Source of the DNA: Berberis thunbergii
Lineage: Eukaryota > Streptophyta > Magnoliopsida > Ranunculales > Berberidaceae
NCBI GenBank assembly: GCA_003290165.1
Contig: QNQO01000448.1
Coordinates: 372,001-436,000 of the forward strand
Reading direction: 5' to 3'
DNA length: 64,000 nt
The position numbers were made by a program, and so were the translations under genes. Under the pieces are notes generated by a model, which saw only the letters and a program-made list of their open reading frames with translations, made no database searches and was not told the DNA's origin. Positions 45,931 to 56,919 of the stretch are shown piece by piece (position 1 is the stretch's first letter; every line of letters begins with the position of its first letter).

Positions 45931-46350
45931 TTCAAGTAAATACAGATTGAGATCGTAGAAACATGAGCTTATGACATACTACACCTATTTCCGGACCAGT
46001 TAATTTAAGAACTATAAATAAAGGACCAAGATCTCCTATGAAATAGAAAAGATCATTCCTACATAGCATAGTCCAAGCGGACCCACTTAAAATCTTTACT
46101 GAACTGTGACCGGCCATCATATTAGCAAATAAACGTATACCTGAGCTTAATGCAGGAAAACAATGAGGGATTAGCTCAAGGAGTACTAAAAAGAGTGCTA
46201 ACGCCAGTGGGACTCCTGCGGGTAATGCGAAGCTTAAAAAACGAAGCCCATTTCTTTGAAATCTCACTATAGTAATGCCAATAAAAATCGAAAATGGGAG
46301 ACCTAAAGCAATGAGAAAATGAATTGTAAATGTGAAGCTATAAGGTATCC
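45931..46350 (-). pseudogene. atp6: atp6, 3' part (mitochondrial ATP synthase subunit a)
   Basis: On the minus strand it encodes IPYSFTFTIHFLIALG, IGITIVRFQRNGLRFLSF, LLELIPHCFPALSSGIRLFA and NMMAGHSSVKILSG, the conserved membrane core of the Fo proton channel. This part includes the Arg of SSGIRLFANMMAGH, essential for proton transfer. Near 45975 a frameshift diverts the C-terminus; the true ending (ICIYLNDTTNLH) is visible in another frame. Several substitutions (for example LKLTGPE for LALTGLE) show relaxed constraint. Confidence 0.92.
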
Positions 46351-46358
46351 TACCTTGG

Positions 46359-47160
46359 CAAGGATGCATGGACACGCGTGTCGTGTTAGACACGGACACG
46401 ACATGGCGACTCGGCAATTTCCAAAAAATCAGGACTCGACAACACGGACAAACTTTACTTTTTATTAAGTTTTATTTTTTTATAATTCATATGAACATAA
46501 ACAACCAAAAGCTTAAAATTTTTTCAAATTTTTACTTTTGAAGTTGGACGAGGAGAGCTTAACAAGAAAGATAGAAAAATTTATAGAGATGCACAGATAG
46601 TCAAAATTTACTGGGAAGTGTATCTAATTTACAAATTATTTCAAAATAGTGCGTAATTGTGTATCTAAGAGCAACATAGTCATCAAAACAGAGAAATCAA
46701 ATTACAGAAAAATTACATAGCAAAATAACCATTTTTTGTGTGTATTGTATCTAATTTAGAGCAAGCGAAGAAACGACCTTAATGACGCCTGATGTACCAC
46801 CAAATGAAAATGTCAGTCAAGAACCCTCAAATTGAGTACGGCGTGAAGAGGTGCTCTAATTGAAGAAACTCCTCTCCCGACTAAAGGAATCGAAGAATTG
46901 GCGATTGCAATTGAGTGTAGTAGAACTGGTGTTTCTTCAAGAACTACTTTTGAAAAATAGCAGAGAAAAATAAGAGAAAAAAGGGAAAAAAACAAGAAAA
47001 AACGGTAAAAAACATTGGCCGAGTCGGAGTCGTGTCAAGGCCGACTCGGGTTGGTCTCAGTCAATGTGTCTTGACCGTTGATCACGTGTCGGATGCGAGT
47101 CCGTGTCCGACACGTATCCGACTCTCGAAACGGGGTTTTCCGAAGAGTCGTGCATTCTTG
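46359..47160. mobile_element. Non-autonomous hAT element inside atp6
   Basis: The ends are CAAGGATGCATG and the reverse complement of CGTGCATTCTTG, a 12-bp terminal inverted repeat with two mismatches. The 8-bp flanks are TACCTTGG (46351-46358) and TACCCTGG (47161-47168), a duplication with one mismatch. Subterminal words GACACGGACACG and GTCCGTGTCCGACACG occur in opposite orientation. It is 802 bp long with no transposase. Removing it rejoins atp6 between the Gln-Gly and Ile-Pro-Tyr codons. Confidence 0.85.
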
Positions 47161-47500
47161 TACCCTGGACAATACAAAAGAATGAAAAAGTAAAAGTAAT
47201 CGAGATGCGAGGGGAAAACTTTTGCTTAACATTTCCGAAAATACCACCTATTTGTTCGTTTACCGAGTTCGGCACGAAATCATAAATAAGCTCTACCAAG
47301 GATTGCCAAGCATTTGGTACTGAGTTTCCCTCTCCGTTTTTAGTAATAAAATGAATCAAAAGTAGAACCAAACTGAGAATTAGCAACATAGACATAGATG
47401 GATTTGTGAATGAGAAATACAAGTTTCCTATGTTCATAGGCATCAATGGGATAATGTCAAATTGCTCAAGTGGGTTGTTGGTCGTAATCGTAAAAAACAC
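47161..47500 (-). pseudogene. atp6: atp6, 5' part (mitochondrial ATP synthase subunit a)
   Basis: The minus strand encodes NPLEQFDIIPLMPMNIGNLY, a hydrophobic segment with LSLVLLLIHFITK, VPNAWQSLVELIYDFV and VNEQIGGIFGNVKQKF, the N-terminal half of mature plant ATP6. The frame runs into the hAT insertion at 47160. The highly variable N-terminal extension of plant atp6 is not recognised upstream of 47500. Confidence 0.92.
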
Positions 47501-48077
47501 TTTATCTAAAATACATGTAGTTCCACTTATTGCTCTAAAAATTCAGAGAGACTTGTCGAAAATTGCCGGTTGGGTTGGTCCAACCAAGAAAGAAATGGGT
47601 AAGGAAACAAAAAAGGAAGAAACGTATATTTTTCTTTTTTTAAGACATTTTAAGCCAGACACAAAGAGAGACAACAGCTGCTCTCGCTGAAGCAATTGTA
47701 GCTGCTCGGTCAACTTAAACAAGAGCTATTGGTGCTTTAGGTAGAAAAACTCGATTAAATGCAATTAGAAGATCAGTTGTTTACAAACCTACTCCCTTGT
47801 CCTTTGCTTTTGGCTTTTATGTTGTTTTCACTCGATCAATCCCCGGTATGAAACTGACGAACCAAAACTCCGCCTTTGCCAATGATTGTGGAACTTGGTC
47901 AATCGAAAATGGCTTCAACCTTAGCTTTTCTCCCTTCTTATATTGTATTGCGGGGTCTATTGAGTTGTAAACATACCTCTTCCCTACCTCTACTGGATCA
48001 TTCACGGCAGATCAATTAGATTTGGAACGAGCTATAGTTTAAGGAAGATTATAATGCTAGAAAGGGAGATTATGCGT
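47501..48077. other. Mitochondrial-like spacer
   Basis: A short alanine-rich plus-strand segment (about 47666-47780, TAALAEAIVAARS) and other fragments are visible but not assigned. No complete gene. Confidence 0.35.
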
Positions 48078-48088
48078 ATGTTCGGGAG

Positions 48089-49411
48089 GCATAGCATTGT
48101 GAAACTAATTTATAAGAACAAAGGGGATATTCAGAATTGCTCGAACTATAGAGGGATAAAGCTTATGAGTCATACGATGAAACTTTGGGAGAGGGTTATA
48201 GAACGAAGACTTAGGAGTTTAACCACGGTTTCGGAGAATCAATTTGGATTTATACCGGGTATGTCTACTACGGAGGCCATCTTCCTGCTTAGGCAAACTA
48301 TAGAAAAATATCGAGAAACACGTAAGAGTTTGCATATGATTTTTATTGATCTGGAGAAAGCATATGATAGGGTCCCCAGGGAGTTAATTAGGTGGGTGCT
48401 TGAAACGAAGAAAGTGTCTCAATGTTATGTCGATATCATTAAGGATATGTATGAAGGGGTTGTAACAAGTGTTCACTCAGTAGGTGGGATGTCCAGTGAA
48501 TTTTCAGTGTTAATAGCACTACATCAAGGGTTGGCATTAAGTCCATATCTCTTTGCTTTGGTCATAGATGAGTTGACGATACATCTGCAAGAAGATGTAC
48601 ATTGGTGCATGTTATTTGTAGATGATATTGTCTTAATGGATGAGACTAGTGCAGGTTTAGGTCTGAAATTAGTTAAGTGACGGGAGACTTTAGAGAGTAA
48701 AGGTTTTAGAATTAGCATTCGAAGACGGAGTATCCAGTGTGCAACTTTGGTTGTGAACCACGAGGGAGAAGTAATGCAATTGAGATCGAAGGTGTAGAGG
48801 TCCCAGAGTGTGAGGCTTTTCGATATCTTGGATCTATAATTCAAAAGAATGAGGCTATTGGAGAAGATGTAGACCACAGGATTAAAGCTGGTTGGTTGAA
48901 ATGGAGAATGGCGTCAGGAGTATTATGCGATAGGATGCCTGCAAGGCTAAAAGGGAAATGCTATAAGACAATTGTTCGACCAGCCATGCTATACGGTTCA
49001 GAATGTTGGGCTACTACGGGACAACATACGCATAGGATGGCAATAGCGGAAATGCGTATGCTAAGGTGGATGTGTGGTAAAACTCGTAAGGATAAAATTA
49101 GAGATGAAAGAATTATGAGATACTTAGGTGTACCCATAGAGGACAAAATTAGAGAAAGACGTTTAACTTGGTTTGGTCATGTGCGGAGGAGACCAAGCAC
49201 GACGCAAATTAGAAAATGTGTAGATTGGCAAGTTAATGGAGGGTGGAGACGGAGGGGACGGTCGTTGAAAACTTGGATGAAAGGAGGTGAATGAAGATAT
49301 CATTGAGCTTGGATTAGGCAAGGATATGTGGGAAGACTGCATTGCTTGGAGAGCCAAAATCCATGTAGCCGACCCCAAAAATATCAGGAATGGGCTTTGA
49401 TGATGATGATG
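48089..49411 (+). mobile_element. 5'-truncated RTE-type LINE
   Basis: A frame to 48680 carries reverse-transcriptase blocks IYKNKGDIQNCSNYRGIKLM, NQFGFIPGMSTTEAIFLLRQ, FIDLEKAYDRVPREL, HQGLALSPYLFALVID and the catalytic FVDDIVLMDE. After a frameshift, the C-terminal domain (48737-49294) shows FRYLGSIIQKNE, RLKGKCYKTIVRPAMLYGSE and MLRWMCGKTRKDKIR. The 3' end is a GATGAT microsatellite tail, usual for plant RTE elements. It is flanked by ATGTTCGGGAG (48078-48088) and ATGTTCGAGAG (49412-49422), an 11-bp duplication with one mismatch. The endonuclease half is missing by 5' truncation. Confidence 0.88.
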
Positions 49412-49422
49412 ATGTTCGAGAG

Positions 49423-51560
49423 AAAGGTGAACTCGAGAGCATTTTTTAGTATGCTTTTAGAGTCTGATGCTCATAGTAGAACTCGAGCGCATGTTCCAGT
49501 CCAAGTGCTAATCCATACCTTCCAGATCGAGATATAGATGTTCGAGAGTAAGATTATTATGAAAGTGCTCGAGCTTATGATTTTGATCTTGAACCAGAAG
49601 CGGTACCACCCCCAAATAAAAATATTTTTGGTTTACAAAAGAACATATCTTATTTTACGGAATCTATTTGAACTCTCGAGGATCCTCTATTCTGGTTTCA
49701 AAGATCTTAATATCGGGCGGTAAGATGAACCTCTAGATGAAGAAATCATTCTTGATTCCTTACCTTACCCATCTTATTAGTAAAGATCCTAGTTAAGGAT
49801 AGGACGACTCATAATCCCCTATCAATGCTAACTATGAGTTTTGGGCTTAATTCATAATGCAAAGCAGAGCATCAATGTTAAACAAAGTATTTATCCTTTT
49901 GCTTAATTGAGTTAGACAGAACGATGGCTGGGTGACATTCATCAATCGGTCAGGGCTTGGTCTATGCACTATCTATGAGGAACCGCCTAAACACACATGT
50001 TCCATCTAATCTACCCTTCATAGTTCAGACGAAATGGAATAACCACTACAATTACAGAAAGGCTTAGTGTTGATTCGCTCCCAGGCGAGATGCTTGCAGA
50101 TCTTCCCAAACACCACGGAAGGTTGAGTCGACTCAATATCAATACTCCAAGGCCAACACCAGAAACCATTTTTCTTATTCATTAGGTGGAGCTTCATCGA
50201 GCAATAAATGCATTATTGGTCTACTGAAGATGGGTGCCTCAATTCAAGATTCAAGATTCAAGACTCAAGCAGACCTTGGAGGAAGAAGTAGTTCTCCCTC
50301 CTACAGCCGATGCATCTAGTTTGCTATCCTTTTTTTATTTTCGCCTACCAAAGCAGTTCATCTTTCTGGATGATGAACCTAACCTTGAATTGTCTATTTA
50401 CCTGGTGGGAAATACAGGTGGCATTTGCTTCCATTCGCTTTCGTTGCCCGGTTGAGAACTCAATTAAGTCGAGATTCAAGCCTTCTTTTTTCGCATCCAA
50501 CTTCTTCAGGTCACATTGCCTTCCCTTCCACTGCGTCTTCGGGCTCGGCAAAGTAAAGTAATAAGTAGGGATTGGAAGGTGCCTTGTTTCCCTGGCTCAA
50601 CAGAATAAGCCAGAAATGAACCGGTAACTCCTTCCTATGGAAGAGATCAGTTGCTAGCATAAAAAATAGTCGCCATTGATGAAGAGAATAGATATCCAAT
50701 TTTTGGATTCACCACCCTCGCTCGGTAACCAACTCAAATGAATGAACCAGCCAACACTCTCACCGATACCGATAGAGGAGCTAGTAGTTGTTGTTGGCTC
50801 ATCTCATCTTCGATGAAAGTGGACTGCCCTGCTAGATTTGCTATTTAACGAAGGAGAAGCTCCCAACCTATAACCTTTCTTTCGTTGCTTGCCATCCCCA
50901 TCACTTTGGGACTCTTTAGGATAAATGGAGTGATAATTGAAATTATTATAGGATAGTTTATTTAGGTGATATGCTACTCCGGGGGATGTAGTGTGCATAG
51001 GAACTTCAAATATCATCTAGATAGAAGCCTTAATGTTCCTATTCTTTTTTACGACAAATGTATCGTCCACTGGCCTATCAATAGGAGTTTCTCGGCAGGT
51101 AGATCTTGGTATGGCGGATCTAGTACGATGGAACTCCTTTGGATTGACTGCTCTTCCTTCGTGGTATGTTGTGGTCAGATGCCACTTCTTAATGACTCAG
51201 AAGTAGAAATCCATTTATGTCTTACCTCACCAAGCATATGGACATACCTCCCATCCAGGGTAATGAGTTGCGGAATTGAGAAAGGTCCTGACGAAACAGA
51301 ATGAAACCTAACATCATAAATATATTTTCTTTTATATTCCGAACCGGTTGAACCCAAGGGATTTTAGGACATGAGGGGAAGAGGGGATCTCTTTATGGCC
51401 GATGGATTTACAGGACTTATTGGGTTGAAAGGCTTCCCTTCCCAAAAGAGGAGCACCTCCATCACGAACTCATGGAGGCACAGCCCGGATTAAGGGAGGA
51501 GAGCTTGGAGTTGATGGGCAGAGGCTGAAAAGGCCTGCTCTTTCCAACTTATTGAAAGAA
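49423..51560. other. Mitochondrial-like spacer
   Basis: GC-richer non-coding DNA. A segment rich in acidic and Tyr codons (49545-49610: YYESARAYDFDLEPEAVPPP) directly follows the RTE element and may be a gene remnant, but was not recognised. Nothing else is assigned. Confidence 0.35.
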
Positions 51561-52130
51561 AGCCTCAACTCAACCAAAACATTCGTTTTGCGTGTGGATG
51601 TAGCTAAGTGTCTTACTCTTGGTCATAGTTCTCTGCTGTTGTCGTTGGTGCTCGTTTGCGCACAGGTGAACCAACCCAGCAAACAAGGAAAGGATGCCTC
51701 TCAGGGCATCTAAGAATGATTCGAGTCGCCTCAAGGGAAACTCCCACGTACAGTTTGTTTTGGGAGGGAGGGAGCCCGACAGGGTCCCCCGACTGACTTG
51801 GCCCGGGCCTAAATGATAGTGAAGTGGTGGACCTTCCCATCCCAACCCAGGGTATGATGGGATTCACGAAGAGCAGTACCTTACAATGTTCATGACCAAT
51901 CGGATCCTAGCGTACCAGTAGGTACCAAAGGAGATTGTTATCATCGTTACTGTATCCGTATAGAAGAGATGCGACAAATTGTTCGGATCATTGTGCAATG
52001 TCCTAATAAAATGCCGAGTGGCATGGTCAAAGTCAATGATCGTAAGCTATGTCCTCCATCATGATGTCGAATGAAACTATCCATGGAATCGTGAGCCATG
52101 TGAAACGTAGATCATTGTCGTTCTAACCGA
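51561..52130 (+). pseudogene. nad7: nad7 exon with upstream group II intron end (mitochondrial complex I)
   Basis: A domain-V-like hairpin of a group II intron lies at 51723-51756 (GAGTCGCCTC, GAAA loop region, CCACGTAC). About 130 bp later an exon encodes VPYNVHDQSD, VPVGTKGDCYHRYCIRIEEM, VRIIVQCPNKMPSGM and RKLCPPS-CRMKLSMES, the conserved 49-kDa subunit of respiratory complex I. Internal stops (in place of Arg after CPPS, and after MES) and substitutions show decay. The exon leaves the family after about 52095. Confidence 0.88.
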
Positions 52131-52732
52131 GACTCGGGTTAAGCTCCATCTCGAAACCTTGTGGGGTTAGGAGTAAAGCATCCCGAGGTTTTAAGATTAA
52201 ATAAACCCGAGGTTGACGCATCTCGTTGGGCATGGAAAAGCATTGGGAACCCCAATTTATGTCTTCGGATGGAAGCCCTTCATAGGATCGCATAACCTAT
52301 CTCCCTTCTGATAGAGAACCTATCCATTTGAATCAGGGGTGCCACTATGTTGATCTGGGTGTGCCTATGTTTATATAGTAAAGAACTTAGTGTTTTTTGT
52401 TTCCAACAAATGCTTGTCATCCAGACCTCCCATGTGACTCGGTCATAGTAGATCGTTCTTGACCTTAAGTTCAGGAGTGCCCTTCAATCAACATCTATGG
52501 AGTCTGGCCTGGCGGAAGATATACGAGCTAGCTATACTTGCTCCCTCACTCAACAAGGGGTCACGTGGAGCTAACAGCCTATTTGTTATTCATCCCCATC
52601 TTCCTGCATGTCCCCTTCCTCGTACAAAAACAATTTCATTGCTTCTAGCATCCTTTTCTGGGCATATTAGGTCAGTAAATCCCTCATAGCCGATTCAATT
52701 GCGAAAATACCAACTAGAGTTTATTAAAACCA

Positions 52733-52783
<51 letters not shown>

Positions 52784-52784
52784 T
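52733..52784. repeat. (ATT)n microsatellite, about 17 units
   Basis: An uninterrupted ATT run starting near the NUMT right border. The long tyrosine run in the plus-strand frame at 52699-52914 is its translation and not a protein. Confidence 0.95.
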
Positions 52785-54861
52785 TATTTTATTTTTTATT
52801 TTTTTCCAATCCATATTATTTTTATGTAACGATTTGACTTGTATATGTGCGCAATCATACATCATTTTAACAAGTAATTTCACTCAAATTGGACTAAACA
52901 TTTATTTGAAATAGAAGAAAATTTGTCGAAAAAGAAAATAAGTAGCCGGCAAGGAGGGTGGAGTTGTAGGCGGAAGTGAGGAGTATCGGAGGTGGAGTGG
53001 CATCATGTGTGTTTGTTCCGTCTTTGAGTTTGTGGGTGGGATGAGAACGATCGAAAGGGAGTGGGTTAGGGCTTATAACTAAAAAAGCTCCAAGTCAATT
53101 GACTTGGTTATGTAATCTACAACTAAACTAACTAATGAAAAGAAAACAACGAATAAACTAAAAATAAAGATAATTAATAACTCAATTCACATTCATCATT
53201 CAACCAACTACAAGCAATGGCCTATTGGCCCCATTTACACTAAACCTAGCTTGCAAATCAAGCAATCACCCTAAATACTATTGAAACCCTAATCCCCAAT
53301 TATTCAATTATGGACTTACTTAGGCCTGACTCAACTAATAAACTATATTTAACAAATTAAATCCAAATTTTTATCACTTTAACTTCAAAAAAAAAAAAAA
53401 AAATTAGTTCCAGGTGACCGCCTGTGACCAAAACTAAAAACACCTAGCCTTGCAAAGGCGAGCGTACTTGTATCAAACGCCCGCCAAGTGCTCATTGGTG
53501 TCGCTCGAGACTACAGAAGTTGTTTCAATGGAGAATTTGTGAAGAATAAATAGATCTAGTAGAAGGTTATGAAGAATTCTTCATGACTTGCCAATGGGTG
53601 CTAGCTCAACTAGGAAGACTTGCAGGCTTTTGGGATCCAATAAAACCCTTGTTCCCCTTTAAAAAAAACATCAAGGCTTGATAATCCAAGTAAGATGAGA
53701 TCAAGACTAAAAGGCATTTGAATCTAGGACTATCTTGGATGTCCAATCTGATCTTCCAAAATTGTAGCCAATGAAGATTAGCTTGATCCCTAAACCCTAG
53801 ACCTAACAACACCTTGGTAAGAGAATATAAACAAATTCTCACTCGCAGCTTCTTTTTTTTCCATCAACAGCCTCTTTCACATCAAAGCCTTAGAAACTAA
53901 TTATAGACTTAGAAAAGTAAGGGGAGTCCTAATCCACCATAAATCCTCTTCAAATCCAATACATGATCAGAATATCATAAAATGACAAAAAACGGGGAGA
54001 TTCATAGTTGATTGCCCTAGGTTTGAAAAACCAAAAAAAAATATTCTGCAAATTTTCAGATTGATTTGAGCTTCCACTTAGCCATCTACATGCTCTTGTC
54101 CCTCCTTGGACCATTTTTTGCCAGCACTTGATGTCGGTACCCTATTTTCCGCCATCTTCTTCCCTTCATTTTCATGAATTCTCAACCCTGAAGATACATC
54201 ACATCCCAAGAACTATCTGATCTTGACTTCCCTTACTAGAACTCTGAGAGGAGTACCATGAATATGACTACAATAAGTTCATCACTTCTAATTTCAGACT
54301 ATTAACTATGATATCACGCAAAGCTACCTGACTAGCTTTTTAGATCGTGACACGATCACCATTCAATGACTACACAGCAAATTAAGTAGCAAAATGTTTC
54401 CAGGAAGTTTAATAGAAACTGCACTTTCTAGTTTTCGTGATTACTTAAGATTCTTCTAATCGTGTGAAATTTCCAAAGTGGCCAGAATCTGTGCTATGCT
54501 TTCAGCCAAACAATAATGATATTATTGAGAAAAATAGGCAAGTCACAAAAAAGTGAATATTATAAGGAAAAAAACTTTAAAAAATGTGTTTCAGGATCTT
54601 TTAATAGTATTTTTATTTTGAATGACTCATTGCTACAACATACACATGATAAAATATGGGTGAGACAAGCATATAACTTCAAATACCGTAGGAACTATTA
54701 TGATAAAATCATTCTTAAATGATCTTATTCGAAACTTTCTTTAAACAATTATTAAGACAACATTTATAGCTCAAAACCTGATGGTTGTGATCAACAAATA
54801 TATATGTATGAATATGAGTGTTGAACCGTACAGTAGTTTATTGGTATCTATCCAAAAATGA
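52785..54861. other. AT-rich, nothing recognised
   Basis: A perfect palindrome CCAAGTCAATTGACTTGG lies at about 53090-53108. No gene, RNA or clear element was found. Confidence 0.4.
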
Positions 54862-55440
54862 CAAGGATGCGAGTACCAATATCCGACACGTAGACGAGGA
54901 CGGAGACACGGATACAAGGTGTTGGACACGTTGGCAAAATAACAAAATACGGTATATGTTGGAAACGTGCCTGGACCTTTTAGTAATTTTTACTTTTTCA
55001 GCAACAAGTTTTGAAGTATTAGTCATAGTCATTCAATTATAGATCAATATTACTACACATGTATTACTAACTTGCTATAATATGCTTGTAACCTATGTAA
55101 CAACATACAATATGACTTGTCAAACATTTGGCAGAAAACACAAATGAGAGATACACTAAGGGACATGCTTGTACATTTTAGTATTATTTTACTTTCAGCA
55201 ATAAGTTTCGAACTATTAGTCATATTCATTGATTCGCTTGTAGGTCAATACAACTATTCAGGTGCTATTAACTTACCATAATATGCTTATAACATTAGTA
55301 TAGAGTTGAAACTTTTTTAAAATATATGAAGATATTGATGATCCAAGTATGGAAGTATTCGTGAGTGTCAACATGTAGAGTCGATGATCTAAGTATCGAG
55401 TGTCCAATGGGATGTGACTTGTGAGTATCGACACGCTTAT
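54862..55440. mobile_element. Relic related to the hAT element in atp6
   Basis: CAAGGATGCGAG at 54862 followed by ATCCGACACGTAGACGAGG and GGAGACACGGATAC matches the terminal and subterminal words of the element at 46359-47160. Similar GTATCGACACG words recur near 55425. The second end and target duplication were not found, so borders are approximate. Confidence 0.4.
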
Positions 55441-55567
55441 TGGATTTGTATAAATAGTGTCCTAATTACATAGGTTGATATCTTCGTCAAGTAAATCATC
55501 TTCTGGCATATCTCAAAGTACATAGAATTTTGTTCTTATTTGGAATTAGTTTTAACTCTTGAGAGCA

Positions 55568-55741
55568 AACAGGCAAGTGAAGCTAAGGCATGATGTAAAC
55601 AAGTGTGAGTATGATGACATGTGTGTGATGTGGAAGAAGCTGAGGAAGATTGAACCTGAGAACTACCTAAATGTCCATATCATGACACCTGCAAACTTCA
55701 TGAAGGCCTTTGGTGGTGCTATTCATGTCTCTGTCTACTAA
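55568..55741 (+). pseudogene. Terminal-exon-like segment, protein not recognised
   Basis: After AACAG, a frame encodes VKLRHDVNKCEYDDMCVMWK, KLRKIEPENYLNVHIMTPAN and FMKAFGGAIHVSVY and ends in TAA. The codon use and residue mix look like a real plant protein C-terminus. No upstream exon was found. I cannot name the family. Confidence 0.4.
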
Positions 55742-56210
55742 TATAGTAGTGGAAACCACCTGTCACCTGTAAATATAAATCACAACAGAAAGTCATCTTC
55801 ACATTCCATCTTAATGTTTGTAACTTGTACAAGCCATTGGAATGCTGGAGGCTGTTAATATGAAATACTCTCTGTATATCCAAAGTTGAGATGGATCAAA
55901 AAGTTTGCAATAAAACTTAGTTTGAATCAGTTTGCCATAGATCAGATTTTTTTCTAATACACACATATAGTCCTAAGAAGGTGTGATTGAGGACCAAGTA
56001 CTTTAAAATTGTCAGAATCAAGTCAACCCAATATCATGAAGCTATACGTTTTTTATTTAATTAAGTTGAGATCATCAGCAAAAAGTACCATCTATTTTCA
56101 GCTACACTAAGAATATTCAATAGTTGAAAACTTGTTAAAAGTTTTTTTTGTAAAAATTCCAATGATCCTCATCCCTTCCCCATTTTTGCAATGATCTGAT
56201 CATTCACACT

Positions 56211-56306
56211 CTTTGATCAGATCTTGATTTGATCTCAGATCTTTGATCAGATCTGATCTCGGATCTTTGATCAGATCTGATCTCGGATCTTGATCAGATC
56301 TGAGAT
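56211..56306. repeat. GATC-rich tandem repeat, 24 bp
   Basis: Three to four copies of a unit containing TTTGATCAGATCTGATCTCG. Each unit is largely self-complementary (GATCAGATCTGATC). Related words occur at 57690-57720 and 57785-57815 inside the hAT element. Confidence 0.75.
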
Positions 56307-56379
56307 TCTTCAGAGATTTTTTTTGGATGTTGCTTGTCTCAGTGTCTCACTATGAATTGTATCTAATTTGGATGTTGCT

Positions 56380-56545
56380 CTTAGGACCGAGACCGGCCCG
56401 AAACCAGCCCGAAATTCGGTTAACTGGAACCTCGGTCCAGTTTCGGGTCTCATAAACACGGGCCCAAATTTTTCGATCCGATTTTCGATTTTTACACTTT
56501 GGGCCGGTTACCCGTACTTACCCAGCCCTAGGTTCTGAGTTCCTA
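56380..56545. mobile_element. GGCCC-rich transposon end relic
   Basis: ACCGGCCCGAAACCAGCCCG, GGTTAACTGG, CACGGGCCCAAA and TACCCAGCCCTAGG resemble the right end of the hAT-like insertion at 784-2600 in word content and order. Borders and duplication were not found. Confidence 0.4.
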
Positions 56546-56919
56546 TAAAAACCTTGCTTACCTTTCAAAAAAAAAAAAAAACAGTAGTCAATTTGGAATC
56601 ACCTTTCTTTAATATTTGGATAAAAGAAAATTATTATATGTGATAGTCATATTTTGTTGTGAGCTAAATTTCCCTCCCCTGAAAAACGAAATAAGGAAGT
56701 GAGAAAGAAAGAAAGAAAAATAAATAAAAAATAAAAAAATAAAAAATAAAAAAATAAAAAAATAAATAAAACAGTTAATACAAGGAAAAGGGAAGCGCTG
56801 GAAAATAAATAACAATAAATAAACCCTAAGACGAACACTCTTTATGAAGTGTTATTCAATTCCAAAATAAGCCAACAACACCAATGGCCTATAAGCCTTA
56901 TTTGTCTCCCATCCATCAA

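Larger units (their letters stand above)
45931..52690. other. Nuclear copy of mitochondrial DNA (NUMT)
   Basis: It contains diverged atp6 (minus strand) and nad7 with its upstream group II intron (plus strand), separated by GC-richer spacer DNA typical of plant mitochondrial intergenic regions (for example 51360-51560). Both genes carry stops and frameshifts, and nuclear-type transposons have inserted (hAT, RTE LINE), so this is old nuclear-integrated organelle DNA and not the mitochondrial genome itself. The left border is uncertain. The right border is near 52690, just before the ATT microsatellite. Confidence 0.8.

Noticed and set aside
51570..51867. Minus-strand frames in the mitochondrial segment
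   Set aside because: They are antisense to the group II intron end and nad7, whose plus-strand signals are convincing.
52699..52914. Protein with a long tyrosine run
   Set aside because: It is translation of the ATT microsatellite.
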